Below, piece after piece: positions 15,296-23,472 of a stretch of DNA of 28,483 nucleotides (positions are counted from its first letter, which is position 1; every line of letters begins with the position of its first letter). The notes under the pieces are model-generated. The model saw nothing but the letters and a program-made list of their open reading frames with translations, had not been told where the DNA came from and did not search any database. Position numbers and translations under genes: made by a program. This stretch comes from Candidatus Njordarchaeum guaymasense. Its GTDB lineage: Archaea > Asgardarchaeota > Njordarchaeia > Njordarchaeales > Njordarchaeaceae. The stretch spans positions 1-28,483 of the forward strand of contig JAUQYT010000122.1 of assembly GCA_030587605.1 (NCBI GenBank), written 5' to 3'.

Positions 15296-16018
15296 CTAGG
15301 GCACCATATACTGGTCTAAGCTCCCTGTCTTGGAGACTTCTATTACTGATATTTTCCGAGTTGCGGGGAGTGAGACGTTATAGACAGGAACGTTGTTTAC
15401 TAGGGCGAATGGGATGCCCAGATGTGAGTGGGCGCAGATGACCGCATCAATCCTATCGCTAGAGATCACTTTCTCGCATCGGTTACATCCAACGTGGGGG
15501 TAAAACCATTTTCTTTCACCTTTTAGAACCTTGTACGTTGGAGGATAATGGGTTAGGAGTATCCTAATGTCAGTCTGAAGGTTCCCTAGGATCTTAGCTA
15601 TCTTGTCTATTCTCTCGGCATAGATTTTTTCCACATTCGGTATGTTCCTTGATTGCCAAGAAGTTGGTGACTCCAACGAACCCTGGGAACCAACAATACC
15701 AACATTTACATCGCGTATCTTGATCGTGGTACTTTCATCGTCTAGGAATTTTATCCTGTTCTCTGCTTTCATCGTGATCTCGGCTCGGATGTTGGAGTAC
15801 TCCTCATTTCCAAAACAGCTTATGATAGGACACTTAATCTTGTTTTCCTCCAATGTGTCCAGTACTTCTTCGATGTTGCTAACCTTGCCTTTTAGGACGA
15901 GATCACCCGCAAAAAGAAAGAGATCCAGCTTAGAGCAATCGGCTGATTTGAGAGCGGTCCTGAAATCTTCCAAGAACTTTGGTGAGTGAATGTCTCCGAC
16001 AGCCCCGACTTTAACCAA
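15296..16018 (-). CDS. Calcineurin-like metallophosphoesterase
   Basis: A 240-residue soluble protein with the dimetal phosphoesterase motifs in order: GDIH (residues 8-11), FAGDLV (about 36-41), CFGNEE (about 68-73), LTHYPP (about 154-159) and CAHSHLG (about 195-201). The third motif is GNEE where the family usually has GNH-E/D, so the catalytic-acid histidine is replaced by glutamate; the metal ligands look intact. A CNRC pair (about 178-181) is an unusual addition. The substrate is unknown. The gene is convergent with meaB and divergent from the URO-D-family gene. Confidence 0.85.
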   Translation of the reverse strand: MVKVGAVGDIHSPKFLEDFRTALKSADCSKLDLFLFAGDLVLKGKVSNIEEVLDTLEENKIKCPIISCFGNEEYSNIRAEITMKAENRIKFLDDESTTIKIRDVNVGIVGSQGSLESPTSWQSRNIPNVEKIYAERIDKIAKILGNLQTDIRILLTHYPPTYKVLKGERKWFYPHVGCNRCEKVISSDRIDAVICAHSHLGIPFALVNNVPVYNVSLPATRKISVIEVSKTGSLDQYMVP

Positions 16019-16147
16019 AGAATGCGAGCACTCTCCTAGGTTAATGATCGTAGGGATCAGTTAAAAAGTTAGGCAACTTCACTTTTGTTCAGGCAATTTG
16101 AGTAAGAAGGACTCGTTGTTCCAGCGATACCTAGGGGAAAAGGCTAT

Positions 16148-17197
16148 ATGAAACAAAGAGTTTTAGCCGCACTTTACCACGAAATGCCGGATATTGTCCC
16201 ATGCTACGATTCACTCGACGACTCTCACATAAAGAGAGTGATGGGCAAAAAGCAAACCACTAGCGACACAAAGGTTGCATGCTACAAGAAGCTGGGCTTT
16301 GATGGTATTCCTGCGAAGACGAAAACCTTCGAAAAGGAATCAAAGCTGGGTAACAAAGGTAGGTTAACAATGATCGACGAATGGAACAGGATATACATTT
16401 ACACCGAGAAGCACATCAAGTTCTACTCTAATGGGGCAATGAGCACCGAAGAATTTCCTAGTTTCAAATGGCCGGACCCCGAACGTCAAGAGAGGTACGA
16501 TGAAGTCAGAGAGACAGTAAAGCTAGCGGGGCGCGGGCTAGCGGTAATAGGGGTAGTGGGTGGACCTTTCGAAAGGTCTGTTCTTGGATGGGGTTTCACC
16601 CGTTTCCTCTCTATGCTGCTTAAGGGCAATAGAATTGCCTTAAAGCACATGGAGAAAGTAGGAGACTACTGGATAAGAGTTGGCAGGATAGAGATTGAAA
16701 CCGGTGTCGACGCGATCATGATTACTGACGACTATGCGTTTAAGCATGGGCCGTTCTTCTCTCCCAAGCTTTTCAGGGATGCTATTCTGCCGTTGTTGAA
16801 AGCGGAGGTTACCGCATTCAAGAATAAAGGAGTCCCAGTGATACACCACAGCGACGGTAACATCACTTCACTACTTCCCTTCCTTCTCGAGAGTGGGATT
16901 GATGGGATCCACTCAATAGAACCTTCTGCTGGTATGGACATCGGGAAAGTGAAGAGCGAGTACGGCAGTAGGCTCACATTAGTTGGGAACATCGACAGCG
17001 GGGTTCTACTTTCGTTCGGAACACCCCTGCAAGTTCAACAAGTGGTAAGGGAGACGATAGCCAAGGCTGCACCTCACGGGTCATACATACTGAGTTCCAG
17101 CAATAGCCTTCACTACGGTTGCAAACTAGAAAACATAATCGCTATGCTGCAGTCTGTGAAGAAGTATGGGAAATATCCCCACCTAGCCGCAGTGTAA
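16148..17197 (+). CDS. Uroporphyrinogen decarboxylase (URO-D) family protein, probably methyltransferase-like
   Basis: A 349-residue TIM-barrel protein of the URO-D/MtaA superfamily. Supporting segments are LGFDGIPA near 49-56, a MITDDYAFKHGPFFSPKLF block near 195-215, VIHHSDGNITSLLPFLLESGIDG near 234-256, LVGNIDSGVLLSFG near 278-292 and ILSSSNSLHYGCKLENI near 316-332. True URO-D enzymes start with conserved arginines that are missing here, so a heme role is unlikely. In MtaA/MtbA corrinoid:CoM methyltransferases the zinc ligands sit in an HxCGN motif; here it reads HSDGN. Members with this sequence are usually annotated as methyltransferase-like with unknown substrate. GGGGAAAAGG lies just upstream of the ATG. 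It stands alone between other operons. Confidence 0.82.
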   Translation: MKQRVLAALYHEMPDIVPCYDSLDDSHIKRVMGKKQTTSDTKVACYKKLGFDGIPAKTKTFEKESKLGNKGRLTMIDEWNRIYIYTEKHIKFYSNGAMSTEEFPSFKWPDPERQERYDEVRETVKLAGRGLAVIGVVGGPFERSVLGWGFTRFLSMLLKGNRIALKHMEKVGDYWIRVGRIEIETGVDAIMITDDYAFKHGPFFSPKLFRDAILPLLKAEVTAFKNKGVPVIHHSDGNITSLLPFLLESGIDGIHSIEPSAGMDIGKVKSEYGSRLTLVGNIDSGVLLSFGTPLQVQQVVRETIAKAAPHGSYILSSSNSLHYGCKLENIIAMLQSVKKYGKYPHLAAV

Positions 17198-17251
17198 GAA
17201 AAGCAATAAGATGAAAGGTGTTGGCAGTTAGATAGATGGGCTTGGTCCTCT

Positions 17252-17626
17252 TTAGCGTATGACTCTCCGTATCATGTCTGCAGTCCTGCAAACATCCGCG
17301 TAGCTACCGGCGGGGTCGCCTTTGGGGAGGACGTATGCTATAAGTATCCCCTTGTCTCCGACTGTGGACATGACTATGTGTCCTTTGCCCGTGACGTTTG
17401 TAGCTATTAGTCTTTCTTCGGTTGTTTGAAGCGTTGAGTATCTCACGTTTTGAATGGTTACGCTCGGATCCTTGTTGCGCCATGAATTAATGAGTTGATC
17501 ACCGTTTACCCTCCAGTTTTTAGAGGCGTATAACACTCTTCCATTGTTGTCTAGGACCGCGATCGCCCCTATTGTGTCATTCGCCGTAAACAAGTTTCTA
17601 CAAACATTCTCTATTTGGCTACTCAT
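17252..17626 (-). CDS. Roadblock/LC7-like domain protein
   Basis: A 124-residue protein whose start, IGAIAVLDNNGRVLYASKNW (residues 19-38), has the beta-turn-beta opening typical of roadblock/LC7 or profilin-like folds. A central segment rich in T and V and a strand-like GHIVMSTVGDKGILIAYVLPKG (about 83-104) follow, then a C-terminal helix. Such proteins dimerise and act as regulators or scaffolds of small GTPases. A GAGGAG motif lies 9 nt before the ATG on the minus strand. It sits 171 nt downstream of the DNA ligase gene in the same direction. The exact family is uncertain; a second roadblock protein is encoded at 25879-26268. Confidence 0.6.
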   Translation of the reverse strand: MSSQIENVCRNLFTANDTIGAIAVLDNNGRVLYASKNWRVNGDQLINSWRNKDPSVTIQNVRYSTLQTTEERLIATNVTGKGHIVMSTVGDKGILIAYVLPKGDPAGSYADVCRTADMIRRVIR

Positions 17627-17797
17627 GGAGGCTCACTCCTCTTCGTTGCCTCAACACAACGCCAGTTTTAACCTCTCAATTTTCTGGTCGAGTCGATCCA
17701 CTGGTGTTGACTATTCATGTTTGAAATTGTTAATAGGCTTTTCCAGATCCTTGCGATTCTCTCAATGACCGAAGAAGTTCATGTCCATAGGTGCGCG

Positions 17798-19573
17798 TTA
17801 CGGCGTTCCTGACTCCTTCACTGTCTTTAATTGTTTCTTGTACATGTCGATGATTTCCTGTGTTGACGTTGCTTCCTCGGGACTCTTGTCCTCGCGCCAT
17901 TTTCCTGTGAACCTTGGGAACCTGACTGCAAATCCGCTTCCCCTTCTAATGTAGTCCGTGGCACAGGTGTGAATAGGGCTCAGCGTAATCTCGTCGCCAA
18001 TTATCTCTATGACCTTACCTGGGGTGAACCAGACATCAGCTTCCAGTATTGCGTCCACCCTACCGTGCCTGTGGGGCATTTCATATTGCTTAAGCATCTT
18101 GGGTATTCGCGCTAACACTTCGTCCGTGAAGCCCGTTCCAACCTTACATATGGTCTTGAAGGCATCAGCATCCTCGTCGTAGACCGCTACAAGAATAGCT
18201 CCATAACTTCCTGCCCTTTTTCCCCTGCCTTTCAAAGCTCCCACGATGACAACGTCGATCGGTTCCACCATCTTAGATTGGTAAGAGCGTTTGAGCTTGA
18301 TCCAGTTCCAGCCTCTAGCGCCAGCCTGATAGATACTGTCATTTGAAACAGACTTGAGGACAAGCCCCTCGCATCCAGCTTCAATCGCCTTCTCAAAGAA
18401 ATCCTCAATCTTATTCACGTCATCCGTCACCAGGGCTTCGGCTACCCTGACTCTATCACTCTGTTCAATGATCTTCTCAAGCGCTTTTCTTCTCTCAAGG
18501 TAGGGGGTTGTCGTCATGTCTTTTCCATCAACATAGAGCGCGTCGAAGGCGTACAAGCCAACTGGGTATTTCTTAAGCGCTTCTTCAATACCATGTTTAC
18601 GTCGGCGGTGCATCAATTCTTGGAACGGTCTAAACTCACCTGTGTCTGGTTCAAGGGCAACACACTCACCCTCTATGATCGCTTCTCTAGCCTTCACTTG
18701 CTTCCTAACAAGCTCGCACACATCAGGGTACTGGGATGTAATATCTTCCAACCTTCTTGAGAATAGCTTGACGTCTGACCCATTCTTGTGGGTCTGTATT
18801 CTCTCCCCATCGTACTTGTACTCGGAGGCTGCTTTCCCACCTAGCTTCTGTACGATTTCGCCGGCGGAGGCAAGTCTTTGCGCAAGCATGGGTCTTATGG
18901 GTTCTCCCACCCTGACATGGAACTTCTTGATTGCTTCAAGACCGCCTGTAGCAAGAGTCTTTGCAACTAGTCCTATGTCGGAGCTGAGATTGTAAGCCCT
19001 CTCTATGTATACCCTGTTGGTCTTGCTTTCAGCGAATGCGATGGCAAGGGCATCCAATACTGTCATGTCAGCCATGCCAAGCCTAAGCGTCCCTGTAGCC
19101 ATCCTAATGATGTACTTAGCCTCCCCGGGATTGGCGCCTGCGAGTAGACCCGATAGAAGCTTAATTCTTACGTCCTGAGACTTGGCACCAGTGGTCTTTG
19201 CTATCTTATCCAGCGTCTCATAAACCTGGCTCACGGTCAATTCCCGCGGTTTCTGTAGTGACCCCTGCATTTTCTTCTTTGCCAGAATCTCCACAGTTAA
19301 TCCAAGGTCGCCAGTCTCCTTCAAACTCTCTTCAACATGGCTAGCAGATTCACCGAAAGCATTGACAATCGCCCTGATCGCCATTTTCTCGGCTATCCCA
19401 ATCTCTATTGGGACAAACAGCGGGTACAATCTCCCCAAAGTCAGGTAAGCTACCCTATCAACCAAGTCTTTTGGAGTCTGTTCTAGCAATCCGACCAAGT
19501 GATCAGTTATCTCGAGTCGCTTGGTTGTAGCCTCAATTTCATCATATACCTCAACGATCTTCGAGTAGAGCAA
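17798..19573 (-). CDS. lig: ATP-dependent DNA ligase
   Basis: This enzyme seals nicks in replication and repair. The 591-residue length matches archaeal LigI. The N-terminal DNA-binding domain (1-220) includes MATGTLRLGMADMTVLDALA near 158-177. The nucleotidyltransferase domain has motif I KYDGER with adenylated lysine K253, motif III GLYAFDALYVDG near 352, motif IV EGLVLKS near 410 and motif V WIKLKRSY near 428. An OB-fold C-terminus follows, ending in RFPRFTGKWREDKSP (about 556-570). The start is TTG 19573, supported by GGGGAGA upstream. It is divergent from the proteasome beta gene. Confidence 0.96.
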   Translation of the reverse strand: MLYSKIVEVYDEIEATTKRLEITDHLVGLLEQTPKDLVDRVAYLTLGRLYPLFVPIEIGIAEKMAIRAIVNAFGESASHVEESLKETGDLGLTVEILAKKKMQGSLQKPRELTVSQVYETLDKIAKTTGAKSQDVRIKLLSGLLAGANPGEAKYIIRMATGTLRLGMADMTVLDALAIAFAESKTNRVYIERAYNLSSDIGLVAKTLATGGLEAIKKFHVRVGEPIRPMLAQRLASAGEIVQKLGGKAASEYKYDGERIQTHKNGSDVKLFSRRLEDITSQYPDVCELVRKQVKAREAIIEGECVALEPDTGEFRPFQELMHRRRKHGIEEALKKYPVGLYAFDALYVDGKDMTTTPYLERRKALEKIIEQSDRVRVAEALVTDDVNKIEDFFEKAIEAGCEGLVLKSVSNDSIYQAGARGWNWIKLKRSYQSKMVEPIDVVIVGALKGRGKRAGSYGAILVAVYDEDADAFKTICKVGTGFTDEVLARIPKMLKQYEMPHRHGRVDAILEADVWFTPGKVIEIIGDEITLSPIHTCATDYIRRGSGFAVRFPRFTGKWREDKSPEEATSTQEIIDMYKKQLKTVKESGTP

Positions 19574-19730
19574 ACCAACTCTCCCCTAAAACCCTCTGAA
19601 TAACAACTATCCCTTACAGAGTCATCAATTTTTCGGAAGACTTCCAAGATATACGGTGAAGACTTGGTATCATCATTCTGCGCTCAAGTCGGCATAAAAA
19701 GGTTGCTAGACGACTATGTTTCGAGTGAGA

Positions 19731-19750
19731 GATCGAATTTTTTATATAAA
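19731..19750 (+). promoter_or_regulatory. Putative psmB promoter
   Basis: A strong TATA box TTTATATAAA (19741-19750), preceded by GATCGAA (19731-19737), predicts a transcription start near 19775, about 45 nt before the proteasome gene. A second TATA-like CATAAAAAGG lies at 19693-19702. The region is also upstream of the divergent DNA ligase gene. Confidence 0.6.
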
Positions 19751-19819
19751 CTTCCTATCATAAGGTAACATATTCCAAGAGTAACATGACTGTTTCCGCC
19801 CTTCTCCGCTGAAAAGTTG

Positions 19820-20434
19820 ATGATAGAAATTCATGAGAAGGAGAGTGCATGCCAAGTAATGACGACTACCATAGGAATAGTTTTTGATAATGGTGTGTTA
19901 CTGGGTTCTGAAAGCCGTGCTACCGAGGGATACTTCATCGCAAGCAAGGAGGCCCCGAAAATATACAAGATAACCGAGAAAATAGGGATGACAATCTCCG
20001 GGGGAGTAGCAGACTGCCAGCAAATGGTCAAGACGATACGTGCTCTTACGAACATTAGGAGAATAGAATTGGGGCGAGAGGTTACGGTAAAATCCGTTGC
20101 CCAGCTCACTTCCATTGCGCTATTCCAGAATCGGCTCGCGCCATACATTTCCCAACTAATCTTAGGTGGAGTGGACGATGCAGGTCCTCATCTATACACA
20201 CTTGATCCCCTTGGTTCACTTATCCCAGAGGAACAGTATACCGCAACAGGGTCAGGCTCAGTAGTAGCCTTCGGCGTCTTAGAAAGCGGATATAAGGAAG
20301 GGATGAACCTAGATGAAGGGGTTAAACTCATAACGACAGCCATTACCGCGTCGAGGGCAAGGGATATCGCTTCAGGCGGTCCGTTGCAGATCATTGCAAT
20401 AACGAAAGATGAAGAATACAAGCAGATCAAGTAA
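19820..20434 (+). CDS. psmB: Proteasome beta subunit
   Basis: This is the catalytic subunit of the 20S proteasome. The mature N-terminus is TTTIGIVFDNG. Counting its first Thr as Thr1 puts E17 in SESRAT and the catalytic Lys33 in APKIYK, as in T. acidophilum. GSGSVVAFG and ASRARDIASGG carry the Ser129 and Asp166/Ser169 equivalents. Start choice matters: ATG 19820 (or TTG 19817) gives a 14-15-residue propeptide ending in Met rather than the usual Gly before Thr1. ATG 19859 would place Met directly before Thr1, with AAGGAG 15 nt upstream, so the mature end could arise by methionine removal instead of autocleavage. No alpha subunit gene is in the window. Confidence 0.94.
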   Translation: MIEIHEKESACQVMTTTIGIVFDNGVLLGSESRATEGYFIASKEAPKIYKITEKIGMTISGGVADCQQMVKTIRALTNIRRIELGREVTVKSVAQLTSIALFQNRLAPYISQLILGGVDDAGPHLYTLDPLGSLIPEEQYTATGSGSVVAFGVLESGYKEGMNLDEGVKLITTAITASRARDIASGGPLQIIAITKDEEYKQIK

Positions 20435-20537
20435 GGAAAATCCCTATCGACCTTCTCAAAACAGCGAACCAAGAGAAAGACCGACTTGGATTAGCTACAT
20501 ACCTATCCTCCCTGCTTTGGAGTGAGGGAAAACAAAA

Positions 20538-20951
20538 ATGGCATCCGAAATTATAGGCAAGGACTCAGCTAAGGGGAGGCTAATCAGTGACTATGTTGGA
20601 AAGGATACAGTGAGGCTTGAATTGTTTAAGGCTCTCACAGATGGACGATGGCATTCGACACTGGACCTATGGCGGCGGGTGAAGAAATATGGGCAGTTCG
20701 TCGGGCTTGTGAGAATAGGCAAGATCTTGTCTCAATTCCAAGTTGTGGCTGGCGAAGATGTTTTGGAGAGAAGAGAGGGACTAGACATCAGCGAATGGAG
20801 AATCACCCCTCTGTTTATCTCACTGCTAACCGAGATAATTCAGACACTAACGACGGCAAGTGAGAAGAAGAATAGCGTTGCGGGCAAGCCCGAAGAAGGG
20901 GAACAGGAAAAAGATGAGGAAAGTGTCGAAGAAGACGAAGATCTTGTGTGA
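20538..20951 (+). CDS. Hypothetical protein, winged-helix-like with acidic tail
   Basis: A 137-residue protein of unknown function. Residues 24-70 (TVRLELFKALTDGRWHSTLD onward) have the helix spacing of a winged helix-turn-helix domain, and a hydrophobic helix PLFISLLTEIIQTL lies near 91-104. The last 30 residues are dominated by glutamate, aspartate and lysine, a disordered acidic tail. It starts 103 nt after psmB in the same direction and may be co-transcribed. The upstream Shine-Dalgarno-like GGAGTGAGG is reasonable. The DNA-binding idea is inference from pattern only. Confidence 0.65.
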   Translation: MASEIIGKDSAKGRLISDYVGKDTVRLELFKALTDGRWHSTLDLWRRVKKYGQFVGLVRIGKILSQFQVVAGEDVLERREGLDISEWRITPLFISLLTEIIQTLTTASEKKNSVAGKPEEGEQEKDEESVEEDEDLV

Positions 20952-21043
20952 TGGACTGTATAAGTAGAGTTTTGGCTCTTAGGAAACGGTTCTAGGTGGC
21001 TGCCCAACTTCTTATCTTGTTATGGTCATCAACTGAGAAGGTC

Positions 21044-21625
21044 TCAATGACTCAGGTAGTTATCGATGAACTTGTTAAATCCAGTATTCCCTGCCAAGGC
21101 ACTCATGAAGAAGCTAACCAGCGTCATTTCTGCCCAAGCTTTCACTGCGATTGTAAGCAAAACAACGGGAGCCCATATTTCAGCGCCAGCAATGAAGAAT
21201 GGAACGAGAACAAGGAAGAAGAACACTGTGAACAAGAACTCGGGGACGTATCCGACCAGCACTGTCGGTATAGCCAATAGCGATATTCTCTTTCTTCGGC
21301 TTATCCCGATGAGTTCTGCAAGTAGTCCCACTGTTAAACCGGTTAGCGCCTTTCCTATCATCAAGCCAAAGAGTCCAAGGATTCCAAGTGATCCCATAGG
21401 CCCAAAGTATATGCCTGGGACGAATCCGGCGATGAATCCTGTGAGTAAACCCAGTCGCCATCCACCGTAGAACCCCACTACAACAACAGCCAGGTTCGAC
21501 AAGTCCCATGCGACTTGACTCGCTATTGGAACCAGCACTATAGAAATGAGAGCTAGTACGTTCCCTAACGCCCCCATTATTCCTACCAACGCCAGTGATT
21601 TTGACTTCACCATTGTCTCTTTCAT
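21044..21625 (-). CDS. ECF transporter S component (substrate-binding membrane subunit)
   Basis: A 193-residue integral membrane protein with about six hydrophobic segments. Typical ECF S-component features are the N-terminal ALVGIMGALGNVLAL helix, the DLSNLAVVVVGFYGGWRLGLLTG segment (about 41-63) and the glycine-rich FVPGIYFGPMGSLGILGLF (about 68-86). These proteins capture vitamins or metal ions for an ATP-driven energizing module, which is not encoded here. The substrate cannot be read from the sequence. Start may be ATG 21625 (GGTGA upstream) or the in-frame ATG 21613. A minus-strand TATA box lies at 21692-21703. Confidence 0.8.
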   Translation of the reverse strand: MKETMVKSKSLALVGIMGALGNVLALISIVLVPIASQVAWDLSNLAVVVVGFYGGWRLGLLTGFIAGFVPGIYFGPMGSLGILGLFGLMIGKALTGLTVGLLAELIGISRRKRISLLAIPTVLVGYVPEFLFTVFFFLVLVPFFIAGAEIWAPVVLLTIAVKAWAEMTLVSFFMSALAGNTGFNKFIDNYLSH

Positions 21626-22003
21626 GAGTTACCGTCACCGCCAGGTTCTCAGCGGCATCACTGTGATCGAGGTGAAGCTGGGATCCGTTCCATTATATAA
21701 AATGTTAGTATCCACTTATTTTTGAGTAAGTCCAGATCATCTGCGAGGACCGATCTTTACTACAATTATTCTCATGCTTGTCTTATTGACGTACTCTCTG
21801 GTGAACGGTCCCCACACATCTCGCAGGCCATGGGCATGAGACATGGAAAAGATTCTCTCTTGAGGTTCTTGGAACTCCCGTACTAATTATCGCTGGCCAA
21901 ACTATGCAAGATTAACGCGAGCTTAAGAGTGATAACATACTATGTTTTTTATAAACCAAAGTGCACCTTATGATCACCTTCATCTGGAGCATAGGGCGAG
22001 AAA
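21626..22003. promoter_or_regulatory. Divergent intergenic region between the ECF S-component and moaA genes
   Basis: The 378-nt gap holds a minus-strand TATA box (21692-21703, ATTTTATATAAT when read on that strand) for the transporter. It also holds a plus-strand TATA box, TTTTTATAAA at 21946-21955, predicting moaA transcription from about 21980. I see no gene, tRNA or known riboswitch core between them. Confidence 0.5.
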
Positions 22004-22927
22004 ATGATGCTTCATGACCCTTTCATGCGTTCAATCACGAACGTAAGAATCTCTCTGACTCAGCGTTGCAACCTGAATTGCTTGTATTGTCACAGAGAGG
22101 GGCATATAGGTGGAGTACGGCGCGAAATGTCTCCTACTGAGTTGGAAAGGCTCATGAGAGTCGCCGCCTCGCTTGGGATTAGTCGAGTAAAACTAACGGG
22201 AGGAGAACCCACACTTCGTGGTGACCTCACCGAGATTGTAAAACGGCTTGCATCCATTCCGTCCATAGATGAAATATCCATGACGACGAATGGCACTCTT
22301 CTTGCGAGCCTTGCCACTGATCTGAAGAAAGCTGGTCTCAATAGGGTCAACGTGACAATGGATTCCCTGAAGCCCGATGTGTACTTCTGGATAACGGGAC
22401 ACGATTCGCTTGATTCCGTTCTTCAGGGTATCAAAGTAGCAGTCTCAGCTGGTTTGACTCCTGTTAAGGTAAATGTAGTTGTTCTCAAGTCTGTGAATGA
22501 CTTGGAGTTGCCGGATCTTATTGATTTCTCATCAGAGGCAGGCGTTATTCTGCAGTTAATCGAATTGGTTTCAAAAGACGACAACAGTGAGTTCCACCAA
22601 AAGTATCACTGTGACCTACAACCAATCGAAGATCAACTTAGGAAAACCTGCGTCAAAATGGTAAATAGTGCCATGCATAGGAGAAGGAAGTACATTCTCC
22701 CTAGCGGCTCGGAAGTGGAAATTGTTAGACCGATGCACAACACTGAGTTCTGCTCGAACTGTCATCGCATACGTTTAACAAGTGATGGCAAACTGAAACC
22801 ATGCTTAATGCTGGACGACAACTTGGTGGATGTCCTTACTCTGATGAGGCGGGGAGTCGCTGACGAAAAGTTGGTCGAACTGATACGCAAAGCGGTTGCA
22901 CTAAGGGAACCTTACTACAGAAAATAA
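22004..22927 (+). CDS. moaA: GTP 3',8-cyclase, molybdenum cofactor biosynthesis (MoaA)
   Basis: MoaA is a radical-SAM enzyme that converts GTP to 3',8-cyclo-GTP, the first step toward molybdopterin (and tungstopterin). The radical-SAM cluster motif is C22-x3-C26-x2-C29, followed by KLTGGEPTLRGD (63-74). The second, C-terminal 4Fe-4S cluster is bound by C250, C253 and C267 in FCSNCHRIRLTSDGKLKPCL. The 307 residues fit archaeal MoaA. The C-terminus ends REPYYRK rather than in the bacterial-type GG motif. Weak purine-rich AGGGCGAG precedes tandem ATG codons at 22004 and 22007. The pathway fits the use of tungsten or molybdenum formylmethanofuran dehydrogenase, though that is inference. Confidence 0.92.
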   Translation: MMLHDPFMRSITNVRISLTQRCNLNCLYCHREGHIGGVRREMSPTELERLMRVAASLGISRVKLTGGEPTLRGDLTEIVKRLASIPSIDEISMTTNGTLLASLATDLKKAGLNRVNVTMDSLKPDVYFWITGHDSLDSVLQGIKVAVSAGLTPVKVNVVVLKSVNDLELPDLIDFSSEAGVILQLIELVSKDDNSEFHQKYHCDLQPIEDQLRKTCVKMVNSAMHRRRKYILPSGSEVEIVRPMHNTEFCSNCHRIRLTSDGKLKPCLMLDDNLVDVLTLMRRGVADEKLVELIRKAVALREPYYRK

Positions 22928-22983
22928 GAATTAAGTCTCATTACACTTCTCGAAGCTCGTTCCTCACCGTGACTATCCTAAGA

Positions 22984-22994
22984 AGTTTTAAAAG
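22984..22994 (+). promoter_or_regulatory. Putative promoter of the small Cys-rich gene
   Basis: AGTTTTAAAAG is a TATA-like element that predicts transcription from about 23018, shortly before the GGAGG at 23046-23050 used by the small gene at 23062. Confidence 0.4.
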
Positions 22995-23061
22995 GAGACC
23001 GCATTATTTCATTTAACACGTTTACACAAATCGAGAATATGAATTGGAGGTTAGACGTTTC

Positions 23062-23253
23062 ATGCCAAGGAGAGGTGGCGGTGCCTTCAGCAGTAGGAAA
23101 AAGAATCTCTCATTGCTTTCACGTGAGGAAGTTTTGAGTAAGTACAGGATTATTGTAGCAACATGCCCAGATAAACGTGGAGCATCCTGCATGATCAGCT
23201 ACGGTTCCTGCAAGGCAATTCAGTGCCCGAAAGTCTTCGGAACTTCGGAGTAA
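23062..23253 (+). CDS. Small hypothetical protein with four cysteines
   Basis: A 63-residue protein starting at ATG 23062, with GGAGG 11 nt upstream, the same spacing as at cdhA, cdhD and tmk; an in-frame TTG at 23044 would overlap that motif. The N-terminus is basic and glycine-rich (MPRRGGGAF). A short helix LSREEVLSKYR precedes four cysteines, in CPDKRGASC and SCKAIQCP near residues 35-57, which could bind zinc or an Fe-S cluster. I do not recognise a family. Its own TATA-like promoter and good ribosome site support a real gene. Confidence 0.55.
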   Translation: MPRRGGGAFSSRKKNLSLLSREEVLSKYRIIVATCPDKRGASCMISYGSCKAIQCPKVFGTSE

Positions 23254-23370
23254 CCTATTCCTAGAACTTCCTTTTCCGATGACTTGCTGCGGCAATATCG
23301 GGAACCCATTACGTGCATTCTTCTTCTACACTCTTGTAGGAAAGAGGACCGAAAACACGATCACAACGCA

Positions 23371-23390
23371 CTGAAAGATTATATATAAAG
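23371..23390 (+). promoter_or_regulatory. Putative promoter of the GGGP synthase gene
   Basis: CTGAAAG (23371-23377) followed by ATTATATATAAAG (23378-23390) is a textbook BRE plus TATA pair. Predicted transcription start is near 23412, giving a leader of about 60 nt. Confidence 0.65.
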
Positions 23391-23472
23391 AAGTTATTAA
23401 GAACATTTTGAACTCGAAGGCAATCGTGCAGGTAGCTATAGACACAGGAAGAGAATTTGGCTGGTTATCCAA

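Noticed and set aside
20996..21470. Plus-strand frames over the ECF S-component gene
   Set aside because: They are antisense to a protein with convincing transmembrane pattern and S-component motifs.
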